Notes under the pieces: generated by a model | The model's database searches: none | Seen by the model: only the letters and a program-made list of their open reading frames with translations | What the model was told of the DNA's origin: nothing | NCBI GenBank assembly: GCA_024138025.1 | Contig: JAMXBD010000013.1 | Span: forward strand, 744,001 to 808,000 | DNA: 64,000 nt | Direction: 5' to 3' | Origin: Combretum micranthum | Taxonomy: Eukaryota > Streptophyta > Magnoliopsida > Myrtales > Combretaceae | Translations under genes and position numbers: made by a program | In this document: positions 11,634-23,160 of the stretch, in pieces | How the letters are laid out: the number at the start of each line of letters is the position of its first letter | Numbering within the stretch: position 1 is the stretch's first letter

Positions 11634-13510
11634 ATGGCAACCAACGATAGTGTTGATGATAGTCATGTTCTTGGGAGTGATCAGGACACAGGAGTTCGAG
11701 GAACTAATCAAATGGTTCCTAGGGTGGCGATCAACACCATGGATCAAAGAATCAGACGAATGGAACAGTCTTGAGGATCTGATTGAACATTTCAAGGTGG
11801 TGGCTATAGATGCCAATAGATACAAGGAAATTGGTGGGGGACGACCAAGGGCAAGGCATGCTTATGGCAATCTGCTCAATCGACCTGTAGCTACAAATCG
11901 TTAGGCTCATATTTCAAATGAAGACTCTGCCAAAAAGGATGAGATATTATATAAAAATAGACAGCCATGAAGGCAAGGCAATGATGATTGTGCCAGATAT
12001 CGAAGAGGTTAATATGGGTATGATCAAATAGATAATGGAGATTTTTGCATAAAGGTAGATATCCCTAACTTTAATAGTAGTCTTAATATTGAGGAATTAT
12101 TAGATTGGCTAGCTGAAGTAGATAGATTTTTTTATTGTATGGAAATTCTTAAGAAGCGTAAGATTAGGTTAGTAGCTTGTTGATTGATAGGTGGTACATC
12201 AACCTAGTAGGAGAGGCTGCAGAACAGGAGATACCGTGAGGGTAGACAACTAGTAAGGATATGGTATAGGATGAAGCAGTTGTTCTAGTAGGATTTCCTA
12301 TCTCCCTATTATGAATAGATTCTTTTTGAATAATATCAAAGGTGCTGCCAGGGGTGGAGGACTGTCCATGAATATACTGCTGAATTTATGCAGTTGGCGG
12401 AGAAGAATCACCTAAAGGAGAGTGAAAGCCATCAATTAGCACGTTATGTGGATGGTCTAAAGTTATAGTTCAAGGACAAGATAGGAATGGTTGTATTGAG
12501 GACTTTGAATGAAGCGAAAAACACGGCTCTTAAGGCTGAGATGATGTTACAGGAAAGGAATACCATGTTTGAGGGGAGCAGTAGAAACTATGGAGTTGAA
12601 GGATCGAGCAGTAGTAAAGCTGAGGCAAAACAGAATGAAAAGGTTGAGAAGAAGCCAGTTAGGAATATTGAGAAAGAAAAGGATAAGGCTGCAGGCCAAA
12701 AACTTGTGGAGGCTATAGATACTTAGAAACAAATAATCCATATGCAAAGCCTATCTTGGGCAAACGTTACCGTTATAACCAGTCGGGGCATCAATCAAAT
12801 GAGTGTCCTAACATGAAGAGCATTAATATTGTTGAGAGAGATGAAAAAATCTACTGTGAGCCTGACGGAGATGATGAGTACTATGCTGAGAAAGAGGAGG
12901 AGGTTGAACAAATAATTGTCATTAGAAAGCTAGTGATGGCACCTAAGTAGGAGGAGGACACCCAACAACATCAGTTGTTTCGCACTAAGTGCACAATAGA
13001 TGGGAAGGTTTGTGAGTTAATTGTTGATAGTGGAAGCTATGAAAACATTATCAGTAGAATGATTGTGGATCAATTGCAGCTAGCTATGGAGAAAAATTCA
13101 ATCCCATACATTGTATGATGGATTAAAACATCTGAAAATATTGATGTGAAGAAGATGTGCAGAGTATCATTCTCATTAGATAAGTACAAGGATGAAATTT
13201 ATTGTGATATAATAGATCTGGATGCTTGTCGCTTACTGTTTTGGAGTCCTTGGCAATATAATGTGTGTGTCCAATATGCGGGGAAAGAGAATGTGTACAG
13301 GTTGGAGAAAGGGGTGTGAAGTATAATCTACTGCCTTTAAAGATAACAACTCATTCCAAAACCATCAAAACTGAGAGGTGCTCTTTTCTGACCATCACTC
13401 ATTCAGAAAGAGAGATGGATGGGGCTATAAGGAAGCTTACATTGTCCAAGAAGAAAAAGAATAAGCGTACGGATGAGAACTCGAGGTTGAGTTCTTTGCA
13501 GGTATGAGAG
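11634..13510 (+). pseudogene. Decayed retrotransposon gag-protease
   Basis: An ATG at 11634 opens a gag-like frame (MATNDSVDDSH...MDQRIRRMEQ) that breaks at a stop after about 46 codons. Gag capsid-type sequence continues through several frames: 'VHEYTAEFMQLAEKN' near 12370 and 'RTLNEAKNTALKAEMMLQER' in the frame at 12487-12726. A nucleocapsid zinc knuckle near 12765-12815 has lost its first cysteines (RYRYNQSGHQSNEC). A retroviral-type aspartic protease follows with active-site IVDSGS at about 13020-13037 and the usual downstream 'PWQYNV' segment near 13250. The frame then ends and the 3' LTR starts, so no polymerase was ever joined here or it was lost. At least four stops or shifts make it non-functional. 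Family known; autonomy excluded. Confidence 0.75.
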
Positions 13511-13515
13511 AATAA

Positions 13516-13854
13516 TACGGTAGCAAAATCTCAATTAAAGCCAACCCAAGGCTGCCGATGTGAAGGATGAAGGCATTCGGTGTTGATGTTTAGGCCACCG
13601 GTGTTAAAGCGTAAAGCTGACAGCTTTGAGCTAGCTTACATTTCACGATGTTTAGTTAAATTGTGTTGTCTTCTATCTTGTTTATTGAGACTATAAATAG
13701 TCTTTTAGGGTTTTGGTTTAGACATCTGATATTTGATATATTTTGAAACCTATTTGAGAGAGTTTTCTCTTGAAGATTGCTGGTTGCAATCATTGTTTGT
13801 TCTATAGAAATCATCTGGTTATACTGATTTCGATTCTAATGTTTTGACGCTGAG
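13516..13854 (+). repeat. 3' LTR of the gag-protease element
   Basis: Aligns base for base at its start with the left LTR (TACGGTAGCAAAATCTCAA versus TGCAGCAGCGGAATTTCAA), then throughout. Ends near GACGCTGAG. The canonical TG start has mutated to TA. Many substitutions separate the two LTRs, implying an old insertion. Confidence 0.65.
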
Positions 13855-14681
13855 TCAGTATATGTTTATTTCAAAACGGATCAACGTGAAGCATCCTGAA
13901 ATGGTTTCTTAAAAATGAATCATTTGATCTGAAAGGCTCCATTATTATAAATGTCGAATGTTGGTTGAGATATTTATATTGTTGAAAAGCATAATTTGCA
14001 ATTTTGGAAATCTTGATGGCGGAAACACCTGCTTACTGAGAAGCATAAATGGCGGCGGCTTATGAGGATAATTCTGGATTGTCCTAAAGCCGAAGAATGT
14101 GAGCTGGAGACGCATATGGAAAGAGTACAATGACACCAGCATGTAATAGTTGACTTTTCAAACTACCTAGTGTTCTCCCTTTTGCCGCCTTTTAGCTCTG
14201 TAAAAGAGCATTTGCGTCACTTGTAACGACAGATGTATGAAATATGAATTTAGCATAATATTTGTGCATTTCCTCCTCTACTGTCCTCCATCTCGTAATT
14301 TATCAAAATTAATATAATTTGGTTTGCACCCAACAATATGTATTAGTTGAAGCCAATAAACAGGGATTTATCCAAACCATGCATAACCTAGGAAGTTGTT
14401 TAGGATTAATTAAAGATTTAAATTACATCCACATGCGAAATCTATGTATACTAGAAAAATAAATAAAGAAATAAATTGTGATTCATCTTGCTCTAAGTCA
14501 ATGCCTCCTAACCAATTGTATGCACCGGAGTAAAATATTGTTTCTTAAAAAGAAGATTAATTGAATGTTATTCAGTGCATTCACACAAAAAGTCAATGAT
14601 ATAGACACTATAGAGTGATGACATTATTATTTTATCATTTGTTCACAAGTCTAGGGCTATAGAGAAGCAGTCATCGTAGAC
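13855..14681 (+). promoter_or_regulatory. Upstream region of the NRAMP gene
   Basis: About 0.83 kb between the retroelement and the NRAMP TATA box. It holds no gene: the 65-codon minus frame at 13945-14142 lacks a domain. I cannot point to a specific metal- or iron-response element with confidence. The right LTR of the upstream element ends about 0.8 kb before the TATA box and could influence transcription. Confidence 0.4.
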
Positions 14682-14688
14682 TATAAAT
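14682..14688 (+). promoter_or_regulatory. Probable TATA box of the NRAMP gene
   Basis: TATAAAT lies 85 bases before the ATG at 14773 and 7 bases before the earlier in-frame ATG at 14695. With transcription normally starting about 25-35 bases after a TATA box, mRNA would begin near 14710-14720. This favours 14773 as the real start. Confidence 0.5.
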
Positions 14689-14772
14689 GGGCAAATGGAA
14701 GGGAACACTAGTTGTATGTGTCATCCATCTGAGCTAATAGTGCAATTGAGAGAAAGAAAGAGAGAGGTGAAG

Positions 14773-17700
14773 ATGGAGCCACACAGAGGATCAGGAAGAT
14801 TGAATAATGGAAACAATTCTGTTAGGGTTGCTGCTGTTGGTGATGGGCATGATGTGGGTAATTATAACAATTCGGAAATCAACAACTTGGAGCTGGAAGC
14901 TGGAGATACAAATCCAACAACCTTAAATCTGCCTGATGCTGAACATAGGATTGAGATTGATGAAAAACAACATCACTCTCCCGAGGTCTCTTCCTACATC
15001 ATTTTTTTCATTTTCTTTTTTTTTTTTCTCTCTCTCTCTCTCTGTCACTTGACAACATTATCTTCTATGGTCTTGGTTTGATGATGTTGAGTATTACTTA
15101 ATTAAACACTTGTAATTTTTATTTCAGAAATCTGCATGGAAAAAATTCTTGTCATTTGTAGGTCCTGGTTTCCTTATTTCAATCGCATACATTGATCCTG
15201 GAAGCAGTAAATTCTCTCTCTCTCTCTCTCTTCTTTGATTATTGTTTTGAGAAAATCTCGCTGACTAATCAACTCAAATTCATACTCAATCGTGATCATA
15301 CTAATAATTCACTGAACGTTTTCCGCATAAGTTTTCTATGTTTTTGTTTCCATCACAAGCCAATTATTTTAATATTATGATTTTATTTTACAGTGGAAAC
15401 GAATCTTGTGGCGGGAGCTAACCACAGATATGAGGTAAACATAATGATATCATATAATACAATATCATATTGAGGAGAAGTGACAACTTAAAAAATTTGT
15501 TTCAGCTGCTGTGGGTGATTTTAATTGGGTTCGTATTTGTTCTCATCATTCAATCCCGTGCTGCTAATCTTGGTGTCGTCACAGGTAATTAAGATACTAT
15601 TACGTGTGTGTGTGTATATAGACATGCATACAAGCATATATGTAATTTTAACATAAAATTATGGTCAATTATGCATTTATTATTCTTAATTTATATTAAT
15701 ATATATACATATGCAGGGAAACACTTGGCGGAGTTGTGCCAGGGCGAGTACCCAAAGTATATGAATTACTGCCTCTGGATACTGGCAGAAGTTGCTGTTA
15801 TTGCTGCCGACATAACTGAAGGCATAAATATATTTCCATATTTATATATGATAATTTAATTTCTTTTTCTTTTAATAATATATATGTGATGAAAAATTTA
15901 AGATAAAAATTTATCTAAATAAATCTCTTGTTTACATATTTTTTTATCTGGAATATATTCTTTCAGTAATCGGGACAGCGTTTGGTTTGAATTTACTGTT
16001 CCACATGCCAGTGTGGGCAGGGGTGCTTATCACCGGTCTCAGCACTATTATACTTCTTGGCGTTCAAAGATTTGGGGTAACTCCTTTTTACCAATTTCCT
16101 TTTGTTTTTTTTTTTCACAACATACTATTCCATATTCCCTTTTATTAATTATTATTTTTCTTATTTTTATCGGTCTAATTCTTCAGGCGTAAGATGGCTC
16201 TCTTTTTTTTTTTTTTTTCAAAAATTCCCTTTGATTTAACTCATCAAATAATTAATTTATTACAAACACCCAATCATTTTTATAAAAAAATTACATGTAT
16301 TTTATTTTTCGATAAATAAATCGCCAAATTTCATACGCATATTATCACATTTACAAGATATTTTGTGCTGGGAAAAACATTATGTTCTACCATAATACGA
16401 CAGTTTTATCATGTTTGACATCTATAATACTTTTGGTAACAAGTGAAATTTTTCACTTTATCACAGTAAAGCATTCTTACCATAATAAAAAAATACAATT
16501 GTCGCATCTTCCAAAAGATTTGTAATTACAAAAGTCCCATTCTTACCAAACTTTTGCATGTATGTTCCGTATTTGCCAAAAACTTATAGCATGTAAAAAA
16601 TTCCCAACTCGATTAAGTAAAAGGAAATTTCAAATATATTCCAACGATAGTGGCTAAGTGTGAATTAGACCCAAAATCTTTCCAAGTGCACTTTCAGCTC
16701 TTCTTAACATTTTTAAGATGCAAACATCTCTAAAAACTTTGAACCGTTGCTAAAATTCCTAAATGATCATTACTCATTATCCATTTATGTTTTAACGGTG
16801 GTTGTAAGTTATTATCGATGGTTTAACATTATGTATTGCGACGATCCACTCGTGTTGTGGGTGTAAATATAATTATATATAAAATAATTAATAAGATAAA
16901 TAAAAACATAATGGAATCATAATACCTACATTTACCTAAATATATAAATTTTTTTTTTTTGTCCAAGACCAGTTAATTTATTGGATAAAAATTATGCATT
17001 CAAAATGATATGTTAGTTTACTTAACTTAGGGATGTAAACGGGAGCGGGTTTGGGACGGGTTATTCATAACCCAAACCCGACCCAATTTTGTATAAATGG
17101 TGTCTCTCAGAACCTGACCTGACATAATTTTTAAGGAACCCAAAACCCAACCCCACCTGACCTAACCTGATTTTAGGAAACCAATACTAGTAATTGTACA
17201 TGCTGGGAAAAATAATTTAAAAAAAAAAAAAAAAGAAAAATCAATCAATTATCTTTACTCATGAGAGTAGGTAGACTTATTTATATCCTATCATATGACT
17301 CAATACATGAATAGCAAAAGGATTATACGAAAAACATCATTCAACTAATGGACAAGTAGATTCTTTAAACTAAAATTTTTAATTATATCGAGTCTGGTTA
17401 CCCATCGGATTATGAGTACGATCCAAAACCCGACCCTAAATCCTATAGGGTTTTTAGCGGGGTGGGCGGTCGGGTGCCTTATAATAACCCGCTTTGATTG
17501 CATCCCTAACTTAAATAGCCAAAGAAAAATACAATTACCAATACTATTGTTAATAAAATAACCCATTGATGTGGATATGAATGGATGTACATACTTCCAA
17601 TAAAACTACATCATGGATGTTCCAACTGTAATTAAAACTTTCATACTGTAGTTCATGGTTTTTTGACACAAATCAAATGGAAAGACTTAAATAATAGATA

Positions 17701-20700
17701 ATTTTAAGAATTTAGACCTACACTATTGAAAAAAAAAAAAGAAGAAGATAAGAATCTCCTTATCAACCTATAGTAGCCATAACAGCAATTATCGATATTC
17801 ATAGAGAGCCAACAATTAAAAAAGAGTCTTGGAACCATAATTTTGAAAATTGAACCAATGCCCAAATAATCTAGCATGCCCATTAGAAATTCTTAATTTC
17901 CATATGTGTGTGTTTGTGTGTGAATATTGTACTAAATCTTGAAATACAGAAAAAAAAAAACAAAGAAAGAGTAAATAATGTGGAAAAAAAGGTTAAGTAT
18001 ACTAAAAAAAGGTAACTGACTAACCAAAGAAAAAGGATCATACGTCGTAAAGAGTGTAGATTGAGGATTGAACTAAATAAAAAATATCTAGTTCAATCCT
18101 TTAACCATTTAAACAATTCAATCTAGCAACTAATGTTAATTCGATTGCCTAAAAAAGGAAACTATTTCTACTTGCATGAAAGAGTCTATTCCACTTTTGA
18201 TATTATTGATTCTACTTTGATTGGATTAAACTAACCTATTGTCATTTTTCTAACCTTAAAACTCTAACATATGTATCAATTGACATATAGATGTTTGCCA
18301 AATAAGTTAAAAGTACAACATCAAAAAGAAGTGAAAAGTCAACTTGAATCAAAACTACATTTCAAACCATAAAATGTAGTTTGTTTTTATTTGATACTCA
18401 TTTCAAACAAAACTACATTTCATCCACCTCTATGGACAACCTTAAGGTAGTCATATTGTAGGGACAGTCAATGAAGCAACACATAAAGGGAGGTTCTAAC
18501 TTCACTTAAATTACGCGATTTCATGAGCTATTATCCATAGTAGATGCTCCATCACTAGTTACAACCCCTATTTAAAAATTAAAAATATATATATATTTAC
18601 ATCTAACTTGATATTTATGATAAAATTTAGGAAGTGTTGGTCTGTCTCTCTTCCTTTAGTCTCTTAAGACTTCTATTTCACAGTTTCTTAATAATGAATT
18701 CCATTAGATACTGTACAAATGGTTACTACCATTTTTGTCATCATCTTATAATGTTCCCTTTAATTGATGAATGACAGGTAAGAAAGTTAGAGATGCTTAT
18801 AGCAATCCTAGTGTGCATATTAGCAGCAGGTTTTTTTGGGGAAATGAGTTATGTGAAGCCTCCTGTTAATGATTTGCTAAAAGGCATTTTTGTCCCTAAG
18901 CTTCAAGGACAACAAGCCACTGCTGATGCTATTGCCGTTCTTGGCGCCTTAATAATGCCGTATGTTTAACTTTTAAAAAGTGCTTCGTTTATAGATATAG
19001 TTTCATGCTCATTGTATATTACAAATGTATCTTAATCATGTTTTCTGACACTTTACAGGCATAACTTGTTTCTTCACTCTGCTATAGTGCTCTCAAGGAA
19101 AATACCCCAATCTGCTCGAGGAATCAAAGTAAGCTCGGTTTAAAGAATGACTTCTTCCCCTTATCCCTTCATATAATTTCAGTATGATGAGAATAATGTG
19201 TGCCTTGTTGAATTTACAGGAAACTTGCCAATATTACCTTATCGAAAGTGCATTCCCACTAGTGGTGGCATTTTTCATTAATGTTGCAATGGTTTCGGTG
19301 TCAGGCACAATTTGCTCAGCCAAAAATCTCTCAAATGATGATATCGAGCGTTGCAATAATCTCTCTCTTGACTCTGCCTCTTTTCTTCTCCGAGTATAAA
19401 TCAATTCATTGCAAAACATGTTCATAATTTGATAATGGTAAAAGAATAATAGCATCATTGTATATGCTTTAATTTTTTTTTTTTTTATGCAGAATGTATT
19501 GGGACCAGCAAGTTCGACTATATATGCCATATCTTTATTGGCATCAGGTCAAAGTTCTACCATTACAGGCACTTATGCAGCACAATACATTATGCAGGTA
19601 ACTTTTGACAAGTAAAAACTACAACATTACATTTTGAGGTTTGGTTATATTAATAGTCAATCTATTTTGATCTTATCTTGGTTATGATATAGGGCTTTTT
19701 AAACCTCAATATGAAGAGTTGGACAACCAACCTAATGACGAGGTGCATTGCCATTATACCAAGTCTCATTGTCTCTATCATTAGTGGGCCATCTGGTGCA
19801 GGCCGACTCATTATCATTGCTTCGGTTAGTAGCAATTTAAGCATAGCTTGAAATAGTTTTAATCTAACATTCTAATAAAAGTATATCGTGGTTTTTGTAG
19901 ATGATTCTTTCCTTTGAGCTTCCCTTTAGTCTCATACCACTTCTTAAATTTAGCAGCAGTACTATCAAGATGGGACCTCATAAGAATTCAATGATAGTAA
20001 GTTTGGAATACCTTCTTCTACATTCTTAGCCTCATTCTTTCTTTACATTGATAATCTTTCATATAGCATTTGGTTGCAAGAATTAAACAATACTGTACAA
20101 GAAGAACTGGATAGTACAATTCTCTAATATCATGTTTAATATGCATAGTAATAGAGAACACTACATAAAATTCTACTTATGATATTTTATTATTATTTGA
20201 TTCAAATTTTTTGTACCATAAAATATAAGAGACAAAAATTTTAAGTTTTGTCCAGTTCTATGGAGAGATTTTTGTCTATGCCCAAATACATTTTATAAAC
20301 CAAACATGGTATAATGACCTTTGTCGAGTTTAGTACTATGAAAATTTATGCAACCAAATGCTACCTTAGTCACATAACCTAAGTTATTCTCCTCCCTTTA
20401 AATATCTTGTTTTTTCACATGAATTGCAATTGAGACTTATATGATAATCAAATCTATGTTATCGTGCAGATCAATGTGCTCTCATGGATTATAGGGTTAG
20501 GAATCATGGGCATCAGTGTATATTTTCTCATCACAAGCTTTGTGAAGTGGTTAATCCATAACAATCTACCTAAAGTTGCAAATGTATTTGTGGGAATCTT
20601 AGTATTTCCAATTATAGTAGTATACATTCTTGCAATGGTGTATATGACCTTTCGACGAGATAGTGTTGCAACCTTCCCAAAGCCAATGAATCAGAATCAA

Positions 20701-20787
20701 TTGAAACAAGATCATGTAATGGAGGAGCTAAGTTTAGATCAAGTACCACACAAAGAGAACTTACAAGATATCCCATTATCAGAATAG
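14773..20787 (+). CDS. NRAMP-family divalent metal transporter (NRAMP1/6-like), 13 exons, 567 aa
   Basis: Proton-coupled uptake of Mn2+/Fe2+-type metals across the plasma membrane or an endomembrane is the family role. Exons: 14773-14985, 15128-15206, 15394-15434, 15506-15584, 15717-15821, 15967-16076, 18778-18959, 19059-19128, 19220-19393, 19493-19597, 19693-19824, 19901-19996, 20470-20787. All join in frame. Hallmarks in order: a disordered N-tail; TM1 'IDPGS' (residues 94-97, normally DPGN); 'NLGVVTGKHLAE'; TM6 'ALIMPHNLFLHS' with A266 and M269; the transport signature '[16 protein letters not shown]' near 370; '[20 protein letters not shown]'; and a hydrophilic C-tail. The many-exon structure fits the NRAMP1/6 group rather than few-exon NRAMP2-5 genes. 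The start at 14773 is preferred over the in-frame ATG at 14695 because the TATA box is at 14682. Oddities are the Asn-to-Ser change at a metal ligand, a GC donor at intron 5, and a 2.7-kb intron 6 with a hAT insertion. Family assignment is very sure; substrate unknown. Confidence 0.93.
15018..15043 (+). repeat. Pyrimidine (TC) tract in NRAMP intron 1
   Basis: A run of T followed by TC dinucleotides. A second TC tract sits at 15212-15231, just after the donor of intron 2. Both are length-variable microsatellites within small introns of the transporter gene. Confidence 0.6.
15822..15966 (+). other. NRAMP intron 5 with non-canonical GC-AG ends
   Basis: The coding frame requires the join GAAG|GCATAA...TTTCAG|TAATC, restoring the conserved E-V-I-G-T-A-F segment. 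The donor dinucleotide is therefore GC, and the +5 position is A rather than the G typical of GC-AG introns. The donor looks weak. Reading through instead adds [12 protein letters not shown] and stops. Confidence 0.8.
16077..18777 (+). other. NRAMP intron 6, 2.7 kb
   Basis: By far the longest intron of the gene. Donor GGG|GTAACT and acceptor GACAG|GTAAGA restore the reading frame Q-R-F-G-V-R-K-L-E. Contents include a hAT element (17028-17508), poly-T and poly-A runs, and AAACTACATTT words repeated near 18350-18420. No open frame of note. The exon 7 sequence itself begins GTAAGA, so the acceptor is followed at once by a donor-like word. Confidence 0.85.
17028..17508. mobile_element. Non-autonomous hAT (Ac/Ds-type) element inside NRAMP intron 6
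   Basis: Ends TAGGGATGTAA and TTGCATCCCTA form near-perfect Ac/Ds-type terminal inverted repeats. Flanking 8-mers ACTTAACT (17020-17027) and ACTTAAAT (17509-17516) differ at one base, giving the hAT 8-bp duplication. The subterminal regions are rich in ACCCGACCC/CCCAAACCC and CCTATAGGG words, as in the 7918-8619 element. Non-coding; the 73-codon minus frame here is a by-product. Confidence 0.8.
20064..20363. mobile_element. hAT-like MITE inside NRAMP intron 12
   Basis: TAGCATTTGGTTGCA at the left is matched by TGCAACCAAATGCTA at the right, a perfect 15-bp terminal inverted repeat. Its TTTGGTTGCA ends and interior words (GTACCATA, TTTTGTCC) resemble the element at 2392-2757. The flanking 8-mers do not match, so the duplication has decayed. 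It sits in the 473-bp intron between exons 12 and 13. Confidence 0.6.
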
Positions 20788-20907
20788 GATGTTGTTAGAC
20801 TAGAAAAATATTAAGGAGCATCTAACATCTTTTATGTATATAGTTATATGTGAGACTTAGGGTCATGAGTTACCCTTATGTCATTTTTATGACACATAAC
20901 AACATAT

Positions 20908-20913
20908 AATAAA
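20908..20913 (+). promoter_or_regulatory. Candidate polyadenylation signal of the NRAMP gene
   Basis: AATAAA 121 bases after the stop codon, within the expected distance for a plant 3' UTR. Confidence 0.45.
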
Positions 20914-23160
20914 TGGTTGCATGTGCATTAATGACTATAAATGTATGTGTGTTGTGGTCTTGGGATATGTTTTGTAGTATCCCATATTGAGCTTTGACTC
21001 ACCCATTGTAAGACTTCTTTTTAAGGTATAAATTTTACAAATAATGTTAGCTTATATGTTAGCTTGGGATGACTTATGACTATGACAATGATGTGGATTG
21101 TGTTTACTATAAGGAGTCACAATGGGGATGCTTCTATTAAATGTGTAGTTATTTTAGGGATGTTTGTCGAACTTAGTATGATTAACTTATGTTTCTTGTT
21201 ACCATTTTATCTAAGATTAACCTCATTTCTTTTTAGTTGTACTTAGAGTATGGTTTAGATTCGTTAAAGATGTTTGATGTATGAAAACATCTATTGTTAT
21301 CATTCCATGTGATATGCGGTTTATAAAAGTATTTGTGGATTTTATAGATAAGTCTTCAGCCTTTGGATATCCTTATTGTTGTCCATCGACAAAGCTCTCT
21401 TGCTTATCATGTCACCTTGAAATAGGAAGAAGCAAGTTTTAAAGTTCGAACTACAAAGAAATAATCTCCCATCCTAAAGCATTTTTTTTTTTTTTACAAC
21501 CTCTTTTACATTGATATCTAGAACTATGGAAGCATTTTTTTACATCTTGGCACCATAAAATGATAGTTTATTATATCCCATTCCGTTGATGGGATATCTG
21601 TAAAATCCCCTCTATAAGGAACTTATTAAAACCTTAATTCTCCATTGAATGATCTTGTTAATTCAATGGAAATGTGCTTCATTTGCTCCATAAAGATTTT
21701 GACACTATATTTTTACAAGGTCAATGTAGCATCAAATGGAACATTAAGATTGCCACGAATACATTTTTAAGTTTGGGTGTAGACTATTGTGGATCAATCA
21801 ATTTACAAAGCTTGTGACGAGGATCACTAGAAAATCCATGAGAACATAATGATATACCTAGTAACATACACTTGATTATCATATGAGCTAGATATTAAAG
21901 TTATATATGTTGTGGAAATCCTATGAGGTCCCATTTTAATTAGTATTGTTACTAAATTTAAGGAGCGGTACGAGTACCATTTCAACTCATAATAGTAGTA
22001 GTATATTTTAAAAGGAATAGTTTGTGGCTATGCGCATGCTAATCAAATCGAACAAGTGCTAATAACTTCATCTAGTTAATAAAGAACTAACGCGTATGAT
22101 GCACCCACAATGCTTGTGCAAAAATTGAAAAAAAAAAAAAAAGAGTGAGATTGGTTTTTACTTCGAGGAATTAAGAAGACAAGAGAGAGAAAGAAAGATA
22201 GTGGAGTATATATAAAAAATGTCAAAAGTTTAGTTTTTTATTTTTTGACACCAAATGGCAGAATTCACTTATTAATAATAATAGATAGATGGAAGAAGAA
22301 ATATAATAATAAATAATTTGAGACCAATAAAAAAATTTGAATGAGTAAAACTACATTAAAATTCCCAGCATTGAAGTAGATAAATCCCATGCATAAAAAA
22401 AATAAGAAAGAACATATAAAGACAAGGTTTTAACTGATATCAAACATAATGTAATAATCTAACAATAATATTATTGAAGAAAATGGTTAAAAAAATCCAA
22501 ACACAATACCTTTAACAAAATTACCAATAATGACAAAAATATCATATAAATTAAATCCAATGAGAGCCCTTTGAAAAAAAAATCAATGAGAGCACTAGAC
22601 AAAGAAATACTTTTATCTAAAAATTCAATTATTGTCCATCTCAATACAAATCATCCTAATCCTCTAGCAATTCATCTGAGCATCCATGGACAAAGTACTT
22701 GACACATATTCTTAGCCTAAGATTTCACATTTTTAGGACTCAAGGAAATTTTTGTTTTTTAATTTTTTTTCCTCCATAAATGACAAAAAAAAAAGTAAGT
22801 TATTTCAAAATATATTATATAAAAGTAAATACAACCCACAAAAATTTAAAAAGAAGTGAAAAAATCCATATAAAGGCCTGATAGATAAAGTGGAAAAGTC
22901 TTTAAAATATAGATGCAACATATTGTTGATATTCTGTGTTGAATATTCTCATTTCTATTACCAGTAATTAGCATAATTTCATAAAATATATTATTTTTCT
23001 TTTATCAAATTAAAACAATATTATTATGGGTTTTTCTATCATCTCGCCCATGAAACAATCGTTCTACAATTTAACTATTAGAATGTTATTATATTAACAT
23101 TTCTAGTCATCTTACCATAAAAGTTAAGCTGAATAGATTTGTCCCTTCCAAAATCTCTAT
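20914..23160. other. Non-coding stretch downstream of NRAMP
   Basis: AT-rich with no supportable gene. Poly-A and poly-T runs occur near 21481-21495 and 22130-22142. Some blocks (21300-21900) have more even base use and may be very old insertions, but no motif is recognised. Confidence 0.5.

Larger units (their letters stand above)
11213..13854 (+). mobile_element. Short Ty3/gypsy-derived LTR element with gag-protease only
   Basis: Two similar LTRs (11213-11596 and 13516-13854) bracket 1.9 kb of decayed gag plus aspartic protease. Reverse transcriptase, RNase H and integrase are absent. A tRNA-Met-type primer site follows the left LTR. This layout resembles non-autonomous elements described in plants as TR-GAG or LARD types, mobilised by partners in trans; that class assignment is an inference. 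An internal deletion of a full gypsy element is the alternative. Target duplications are not evident (TGTAA versus TCAGT). Confidence 0.65.

Noticed and set aside
14695..14772. Upstream in-frame ATG as the NRAMP start
   Set aside because: Only 7 bases after the TATA-like box, so it is unlikely to be in the mRNA; the added 26 residues are not typical of the family.
15822..15859. Exon 5 of NRAMP extended to the stop at 15857-15859
   Set aside because: It breaks the conserved E-V-I-G-T-A-F segment, which is restored exactly by joining 15821 to 15967; I treat the extension as intron retention.
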